Shown: one piece after another, positions 56,906 through 64,000 of the stretch | Layout of the letters: the number at the start of each line of letters is the position of its first letter | How positions within the stretch are numbered: the first letter of the stretch is position 1 | Assembly (NCBI GenBank): GCA_030435675.1 | Contig: CM059622.1 | Location: forward strand, 9,052,001-9,116,000 | Source of the DNA: Steinernema hermaphroditum | Lineage: Eukaryota > Nematoda > Chromadorea > Rhabditida > Steinernematidae | Reading direction: 5' to 3' | DNA length: 64,000 bases | The notes under the pieces: generated by a model | What the model was told of the DNA's origin: nothing | The model's input: only the letters and a program-made list of their open reading frames with translations | Databases searched by the model: none | Program-made: the position numbers and the translations under genes

Positions 56906-59900
56906 CTAGTGGAGCCGAGGAATGCGTTTGCCGAGTCGTCGGTCGACGTTGAACTTCGACATGTTCTGAAAGGGGCTGGGGTACGGTGGCGGGATACGGT
57001 GTGTACCTCGACACAGAGGATGACGAGTTCGCGGTTGCAGGGGACGGTTTGGAGGCTGTCCATGAGGGGGCGTCCAGAGCGGAGCTCGGAGGCGACGCCC
57101 GAATGGAAGGCGTCGGCGTTGCGCCAGGCCTCGCAGTAGCCATTCTCAGAGCGGAGTCCGCTGCGTTCGGAGCCGTGCCACACCATCCGCAAGGGCCTGA
57201 AGACGATGTGGAGGAGGTACGGTAGCAGCCAGTTACCAGGTGGGGTCCTGGAAGACATTGCGGCGGCTGAAGGAGTAGATGGGGGCGGAGGGAGCAAGGG
57301 CACCGCCCTGGAAGAGGTCGTTCCAGGAGGCGAAGAGGCGCTCGCCGCGCAGGTTCACGACGGGCGTCTCGCGGTCGCCGAAGTGTACGACGCGGAAGAG
57401 GTCCTGCACATGCGAGGAGACGAAGGCGCGGAAGGTGGTGGTGAAGCCGGCCTGGCGCGCCTGCTGGTAACAGAGCAGGTCGGCGCCGCGCACGCCTCTC
57501 ATGTTGCCGCTCGACGGCGCGTTCAGCGCGATCAGGTGCAACTGAAGGCTACGGTAGGACGTTGGGGGCACGGGTCTTACCACGCGGTCCTTCTCCTGCA
57601 GCGCGTGGTGGTGGATGTGAGGGTGCCGAGGGGGTACTGTAGCCGGGGCTGGACTCGGGCGGTAGTGGGGCCGAGTTACGGTAGGCTGTGTGACGACCTC
57701 AGGCTGGACACTCTCCTCTTGTGAGTCCTGAAAGGAAAAGATGAGCGCGCGGAGAGGGAGCTGTGTAGTGCTGGACTAATCACCAGACAAGTGCTATGGC
57801 GGCTGCAGTATCTACTCGTCAGTTACCACGACGAAGACCGATCTGCGAACGCAAGGATCGCCACCTCGACTTACAGAGCCGTCGTCGCTGAGCTGAGAGA
57901 ATCTCGATTAGCCCGTTCGGGGAAGACCCAGGGAATCCCCGCGGAACCCGCCCCATGCCCACGACACGACACCTACACTCACCCAGTAAGAGTACAGATC
58001 GTTAGAGTTAGAGTAACTGTCCAGGTTAAGTGGCTAAAACGCGTCCCTTAGAAGAGCGCTGATGCGTGTGGTCCCCACTCACCATGGAAGGCATCTCGTG
58101 GGCGGCGGGATGGAATCCCTCGAGGCGCACTTGGCGCCATCCGTTGGCCACGCGAATGAAGAGCTGCTGGCTGGAGATGGAGAATGCCAGAGCGCCCACC
58201 GGCGTCGACTCCGCCACCGCGAAGAGCTCGATGCTCGTCTGGAAGACGACGACGCCTCCAGCAACCGTCTGCGGCGCCGGCGCGTGGATGCTTCTTCCGG
58301 GAGGGCCAGGCGGGCCGGCGGGCCCGGGTGCTCCCCGTTCGCCCTTCTCGCCCTTTGAGGTGAAACGGTGTACGCGGCTGTCGTATGGTGGCAGACCCGT
58401 CGGGTTGTCGACAATTCTGTTGTCGGCCAGGCCACTGGGACCGCACTCGCCACGCTCGCCCTGGAATCGATTACAGTCGCCTCGAAGGCCTCCGCTCGCT
58501 AACCTTCACTCCGGGCCACGAGGCGATCTTCGCGACGTCGGCGTCGCTCAGCCCTTCGAAGACGCCCGGAGGTCCAGGAAGCCCGACGCCAGGCTCCCCT
58601 CGAGGTCCCGGCGCTCCCTGGGGTCCTGGTGCCCCGGCGGCACCCGGAAGCCCTTCCAGTGGTTGGTAGAGGCGATTATCGTCGTGTGTAGCGGTGAAGG
58701 TGTGACCAGGAGATCCTGGAGGGCCTGGCAGCCCCGGAGGTCCCATCGGGCCCTGAAGTCCTTGAGCTCCTGGAGCGCCGTCCCTTCCGTCTCTACATTG
58801 CACAGCGCACTGAAAAGCCGCGGTGAACGGGTTACTGTAGCAGTGACTCACCACTCCGGGTGGCCCTGGATCGCCGCGGTCTCCTTTTTCCCCTTTCTCT
58901 GAAACAAAAGCCGTTAGGCAGTTCAAGGACCTCTGAATTATTAATAGACAAAGGGAACGATCATTCAGGGATACGGTAACATGCAGACTACAGTAATCCG
59001 CTTCATGCTCTCGCTACTCGATTCCTAAACGGACCGTCGAAGAGAGGCGAAGGTGGCGTCTGAAGGCGCTGATCGGCGTGTGTGGTCGAAGGGAGAAACG
59101 CCGAAACAGTCTCCGACGGGATTATGAGACTGTCCGCGAAGTACGGTACTATGAAATTCGTGGTGGGGCCACCCACAGCGCTGTCTGAAAACGGTGAGAG
59201 ACGCACAACGGTAGGTCGGGCGGTTGAGTGGAAGAAGGGTTACGGTAGGAGAGACGGCAAAGAGCAGACTCGTGAATGGGACTACGGTACCTTTGGGAAA
59301 CTGCTGCAAAGCGGTGTCGGCCGTGAACAGCGACGGGGGTGGTGGCGGCGGCGTCGACGGCATCGGAGGCAGCTCGACGCGGGGGATCTCTGAAGCAACG
59401 ACACTCAGGGCTGGCGCGGCGGGACCTTTCCCACGACTCCCGCCACATTGTTTTCGTCCACATCTGTTCGGCGACGGCGCCAAGGCATCTGGCGGAAGTC
59501 GCTGAGATAAGCAACACTCACCGTTCTCCTCCTCCGAGTCGTCCGTCTTCGACGGCCTTCGGATCTCCCCAAAGCCGCTTCCTTCGTCGCCCTAAAAGGT
59601 CACATTAAGTGCAGGTACACTCCCCGATGGATTTCTAGGACCACACACAGAGTTATCTAGGCTAAACACCAAACGACCACCGAATACCTTTCGGAGCTTC
59701 GCGCGACGTCGCTGTTTCCACTTAAACAGAGATACCGTAACCCGGGGGACCCGCGACTTACCCAGTCCTCGTTACACTGGTTAACCGCCTCGGCGGGGTC
59801 GTCGAAGAGCTTTAGCTCCTGCACGGCGCCCTACAACCAAGAAACATGAACGTACCGTGAAGACGGCGTCCTCGTCGGCGACATGTGTGGTCCTTTCGTG

Positions 59901-62900
59901 CGGCGGGGCTACGGTGTGGATGGTGATTTGGCCGGGAAGGAGGTCGCCCTCGGCGTCCTCCTCGTATTCGTCGTCGTCGGAGACGATGATCGCCTCGAAG
60001 AGGGGCAGCTCGGGCGCCTCCGTCAGCATCGTCACCTCGGCACCGTGGCCGATCTGCACGGCCGCCAGATCGCGCTTCTGGCGCCTTCGCGCGGCGCCCT
60101 TCCCCTCCTCTTCGAGCGGCTTCGCGGTGACGCGCCTCGGCGCCCCCAGGATAAGGCCCTCCTCGACGATCAGCTCCTCGGGCTTCCGCGCGTCCCACGA
60201 CTCGTCCAGCTCCGCCATCGACGACAGTTTCCGTCTTCGCGTTTCCGCCGCCACCATGACTCCCGCCACGAACAGAAGAAGCCCGCAGACCGCGGCGACT
60301 CTCATCGCGACGACCCTGAAGCAGCGAAGAGTTCGCGAGGATCGGAAGCGCGCAGAATCCCGCTGAGTCCCTACAGTGCCGCCACCGTCCGGGGTGCGCG
60401 GAGGGGAGAAGACGCGCACCGGGGACGGGAGTGGAATGTTTATCGGCGGCGGAGGGGCCGCGGAGTCATGCCTTCGACTCCGGCGCCCCGCCCCCGCGAA
60501 GAAGCGCCGAAGGGCGATGATAAGTGGTGCGATCTCTCGCGATTTAGCAGAGAATTCGCACAAAAACGTTGATTTGTGGGCCCGGGAACCGGGAGGGGCG
60601 CCTCCGAGGATTTCGAAGCCGATTGTTTAGATTCGGACCATTGGGTGTTGCGGTTCGCCGTTTTTTGGCGATTTTTTGCAGATAGGGCTTAGGGAATGTA
60701 AACAGTCGGCGCTTCTCGAAGACGGCGGAATCGGAGGCGCCTCTGGGTGCGCGTGCAGAGCCTCTGAATCGCAGGAACTGCACCCAGCAGGCGATCAATC
60801 GCGCAAAAAGTAAATAAATACAACGGGAGCTTCCCTTCAGGCCGTTTTTAAAAGGAGAAGGGCCAACGCAGCTGCCGCCGGGACGACTGGGGGTGCGCGC
60901 CGTCGAAGTTGCGAAGAAATACGCTGGGAAAGGGCCTAAATCGCGAAAACTCGACGAAGGAATCGAGGCGATCGTCGGGTGATCGAAGTCGTCGGCGCCG
61001 CCGCGACAACAAAGAGGTGCACACTTAATTCGACGGCCATAAAAGGGTTATGCAAATGACGACAGGAAGACGGCAAAGTGCAAGGGATCGCGCGCTGAGT
61101 CAGGGTCCGGATCGTCTTCAGAGGCGCTGAGTAACGCCCGAGCCGCCTTCTCGGCACATCGTAGCCTGCCGCGCCGTCGGGACCACCGCCGTCGTCTGAA
61201 AGGAGTGTCTGAGCATCGCCCACCTCGAAGGCGCCTCCGACGATCGGTCCGGCACTGCCGATGTAGAGCTTGTGGGCGTCGTCCATCTCCAGCTGGAGAG
61301 GCATCCGGTTCACCTAGGGGCACTTAGGACCGAGCTTGGGTGCGGTGGCCATACCTGGCGGGTGGCGAAGCGCACGCAGCGGAAGTAGAGGGCGACGGAG
61401 TCGTCGGAGACCTCGAGGGCGAGCTGGGTCCATTGGTTGGCGAACTCGGGCACCAGGAAGGAGGCGAGCACCCGGGAGGAGGCCTCGACCCGGGAGTCCG
61501 TATAGAAGAGCGATATGTTCGTCTGCGCGCCCCCGGCGCTCTCCACGGAGACGCCGAGGTCAACTACGGTATCGAAGGCGTTGAGCACGGCGAAGAGGAA
61601 GCCGCCCTGTCGGTCTTTCGGCTTCACCGTCGCCACGACGGCGAAGTTGCGGAAGAAGCGCTTCGGGAGGTAGAGGCGATAGGGCACCGCGATCTCGATG
61701 CCCCTCTGCAAGGCGTCAGGAGTGCTCGGGAAAGGAGAGCTACCTGCATCCCCACAGCGGGGAGTCCGTCGAGGCCTTTCGTCCGGTAGACTCGCGGATC
61801 TGCATTCACAAGACTCTCAATCGGCACCAGAAGATCCACGTCCGTCTCCTCGTCTGAAAAGGAGTCGTTCAGTATTAGGACTAGGCGTACAGGAGTGTGC
61901 ACAGATGTCCACAGGAGTACGTGGTTCCCACACGGAGTGGCCGTTCCCGGGCTCGCCATCGATCAAAGGTCGTCAGAAGATGGCCGATCGGCAGATGACG
62001 TCGTCTGATCGATTCGCTGCCGCGAAGTTCCTATCGGAGTTCTCTGTCAAAACATTTCGCCTTTTTGCACGACTGGAACTTCGCCACTGCAGAATCCTCC
62101 GGAAGTGGAGGCGCTCGGAGGCGTCTTTGACGGAGGGGATCGTTGGGGGAGTCACACCGTCGTGGCTCGTTTTGAGTACGGTAGGGACATTGCAAACTTA
62201 GAATGATCGACGGAAGAGGGACTCTGAGGTTTGAGATCGAACTTCGGCGTTTTCGGGCTACGGTGTCGACCACCGTGAGCCAAGGCAAAGAAGGTAGTCT
62301 CCGAGGTGCAGCGATGTCCGTGTCCTTTCCTCCCTTCCAGCCCTCGGCCATCTCCGACTTTTTGTTTCTTTTGAGAATATTTAATAATCTACGGCGACCG
62401 ATCATTACACCGCGAGCGGCTCTGCAGAGCCTTCCGCCTCGCTGGCCGTTGACATGGGACCCCGATTCTCGGCGCGATCGGCGTCGCTGCTGCCACTCAA
62501 GTGCGCGAGAGTGGCCTGTCCCCGAAGAAGCGACGTCAGGACGCTCTGTGAAATCCTTAATGACGCCCTATTTCGTTCAAATCACAGGAGTGGAAGACGG
62601 GCATATGGTAGGAAACATAACGGCGATGGAAGAGGTCTCTTGCGAACGCTCTATACCGCTCCTAAGGGTTCAAGTCCGGACCAATTCTCTCTCCATGGAG
62701 AGATTTGCGAGATAATCACTGGGAAGGACCTTCGTGTGGACTTTCTGAACGCCAAGCGGCAGGCACAGGTCCGAAGTCGGCCAAAGGTCACTTCAGTCGA
62801 GCACCTGTATGCCGCCTATCCCCTCCGATGAGCAGTTCTACCTGAAGCAAGAGCCGTTCTTCGGTCCAGGCGCCGTGCCCTTTCGGGGCAGACGACCCTT

Positions 62901-63835
62901 CGCGGCGCCTCCCTTGACCGCCGTTTGAAACAAAAAGCCGATTTGCAGGACAACTTCGCCCAAACGTCCATCGATCATCGCGAATCATCCCTTCCGAGCC
63001 CTCCTAAGACGTCCCGGCGCGCGGCCGGAAACGCGCCTTTTCATGCAAATTCGTCTTTTGTTTGCGGTGGCAGGTTCCGCGGCGCAATCTCGGTCGTTAT
63101 CCGGCCATCTCCGGATGCCTTCGGGGAGGAATCGCTCAGCGGCGCCATCGGAGGCGCCTCCGATGGGTCCCGAGGGGCGTGCCGCCTCGCAACTTCGTCT
63201 TCCGGATCAGCGCGCACGCCGATGAATAACGATTAGCGGCGGGATTAGGAGCGGCCCCAAATCACGAAGGTGGCCTGGAGGCGAGGCGAAACAAAGGGAG
63301 ACGCCTCGAGAGGGTCCGCGGCGGATGGCGAAGTGGAGGAGGACACGAAGGGGAAGAAGCTCTCCGGAAGTTTTTGCCCGGACGAGCCAAGATGCGGAGG
63401 AGATAGGAGACCCTTCGGGGCGCCGTGAACTGGAGGAGTCAAGTAGGCTCCTTCCAAATCGTGAGATTAGAGGGGAGAAAGAGGCCAAGGGAATCGGGGG
63501 CTCTAGGAGGCAAAGGAACTTTGAGTGGGTTCCAGAAGAATCCGTGGGACGAAACGGTGCCCAGGTGGACATTACCACACATAACGGAAGTAGAGTGTGT
63601 TCCCCTAACGGCTCTCCGTCTCCTGAAGCTGCTTTCCAAAGACGGAGATAAAAGAGTTGCGTTCAAAAGTCACGCACGAACAACAGAGTCTCTATGGGAG
63701 CGTCGAATTCCGCCGAATCGATCGACTGTTACAGTGGTTACCTGCGGGGGTCTGAAGGCCGTCGGTGGAGGCGAAGAAGTGGAGCAGAAGGAGCAGAAGG
63801 CCGATCCGCGTCGGCGTCGTCGCGCAGCGACTCAT
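56906..63835 (-). CDS. cle-1: Collagen XV/XVIII homologue with TSPN and endostatin domains
   Basis: Basement-membrane collagen. Long form, 15 exons: 63742-63835, 61744-61853, 61355-61705, 61224-61313, 59762-59830, 59522-59591, 59291-59488, 59035-59184, 58852-58898, 58504-58809, 58083-58460, 57581-57727, 57237-57541, 57007-57196, 56906-56965, giving 854 residues in frame. A signal peptide ([16 protein letters not shown]) precedes a thrombospondin-N/laminin-G-like domain ([10 protein letters not shown] to [16 protein letters not shown]), a Pro-rich region, three short Gly-X-Y blocks, the NC1 trimerisation module ([19 protein letters not shown]), a His/Pro hinge (57581-57727) and endostatin ([48 protein letters not shown]). 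The 59035 donor (GTCCGT) is weak; the four exons between 59035 and 59591 rest mainly on phase and open frame. The triple-helical region is very short compared with vertebrate XVIII. Confidence 0.9.
59856..60305 (-). CDS. cle-1: Alternative first exon of the collagen gene (short isoform)
   Basis: Begins with a second signal peptide ([20 protein letters not shown]), then a 125-residue acidic and basic segment with a dibasic RRRQKRD site and the acidic run [12 protein letters not shown]. It ends in phase 0 at a GTACG donor that joins the same acceptor (59830) as the long form's exon 61224-61313. It lies inside the long form's intron, so it implies an internal promoter upstream of 60305. C. elegans cle-1 is known to make isoforms from different promoters, which supports this reading. 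The predicted short protein is 789 residues and lacks most of the TSPN domain. Confidence 0.72.
60306..61223. promoter_or_regulatory. Intron segment expected to hold the internal collagen promoter
   Basis: No conserved exon lies between the alternative first exon and 61224. The sequence is GC-rich with a run near 60790-60850 that is AT-richer. TATA-like AAATAAATA occurs at about 60810. Promoter activity is inferred only from the alternative exon downstream. Confidence 0.4.
61854..63741 (-). other. Long first intron of the collagen gene
   Basis: About 1.9 kb between the signal-peptide exon and the first TSPN exon. Several open stretches occur on both strands but none has recognisable motifs. 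A TACGGTA motif lies at about 62178. Nothing else is supported. Confidence 0.5.
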
Positions 63836-64000
63836 CGAGTACAGTACTGCGCGGCTCGGGATCGCCGCAATCAATCGTCGACGGTGCTCGTCATATCCGT
63901 CGGCGGCGATCAGTGCGCGAAGACGCGTAGGGGGCGCGGGGGAGGCGCCTCGGAGATGCCTCGAGTGGCCGGGGCGGTGCCTGGCTCGAGGGCTTCGGAG

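Noticed and set aside
61624..61959. ATG at 61959 as the start of the collagen long form
   Set aside because: It lacks a signal peptide, whereas the exon at 63742-63835 has one and splices in phase to the acceptor at 61854.

Overview
The window is a GC-rich animal nuclear sequence with about 14 protein-coding genes, most carrying introns of only 40-60 bases that end in TTTCAG or TTTTAG. A splice-acceptor-like sequence sits directly upstream of several start codons, which is typical of spliced-leader trans-splicing, and the gene set fits a nematode (megalin/lrp-1, cle-1 collagen with endostatin, stand-alone amidating lyase, CNNM transporter). I infer a nematode; the species cannot be named from this alone. 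In 13 of the 14 genes (all except the left-truncated megalin gene) the exon boundaries I give sum to an intact reading frame, which is the main support for those models.

Layout, left to right. 1-15575 (minus): a giant megalin-like lipoprotein receptor, cut off at its C-terminus by the window edge. 16130-17130 (minus): an unrecognised type I membrane protein. 17535-19123 (minus): ZC3H15, head to head with 19758-20259 (plus) ribosomal protein uL23/RPL23A, followed 206 bases later by an SFT2 vesicle-transport gene (possible operon). 21368-22491 (minus): ETFA, head to head with 23431-24711 (plus) peptidyl-hydroxyglycine amidating lyase. 24820-25271 (minus): a small secreted Ig-like protein. 26576-27791 (minus): an F-box-like protein. 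29539-32231 (minus): a CNNM transporter, head to head with 32937-33940 (plus) a small SOX factor. 34637-39966 (plus): SNRK kinase, whose 1.9-kb intron is packed with foldback repeats. 40294-43327 (plus): mitochondrial leucyl-tRNA synthetase. 44367-46951 (plus): mitochondrial glycerol-3-phosphate dehydrogenase with EF-hands. 47.2-53.4 kb: an AT-richer island of repeats with a near-perfect 53-copy 15-bp minisatellite, tRNA-derived SINE-like elements, foldback elements and a transposon-like ORF. 53616-56572 (plus): CTR9 of the PAF1 complex, apparently lacking its N-terminal TPRs, right beside the island. 56906-63835 (minus): a collagen XV/XVIII homologue (cle-1 type) with a second, internal first exon.

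The genes do not form one pathway. Shared themes are mitochondrial metabolism (ETFA, GPD2, LARS2; ETFA and GPD2 both feed electrons to ubiquinone), secretion and extracellular matrix (megalin, SFT2, amidating lyase, collagen) and gene expression (RPL23A, ZC3H15, SOX, CTR9). The most unusual sequence-level signals are the homogeneous minisatellite, the excess of the palindrome TACNGTA across introns and spacers, a 10-base terminus (ACAAGGGAAC) shared by otherwise different repeats, a tandem acceptor in SNRK that would switch between a short and a long C-terminus, and the missing CTR9 N-terminus.
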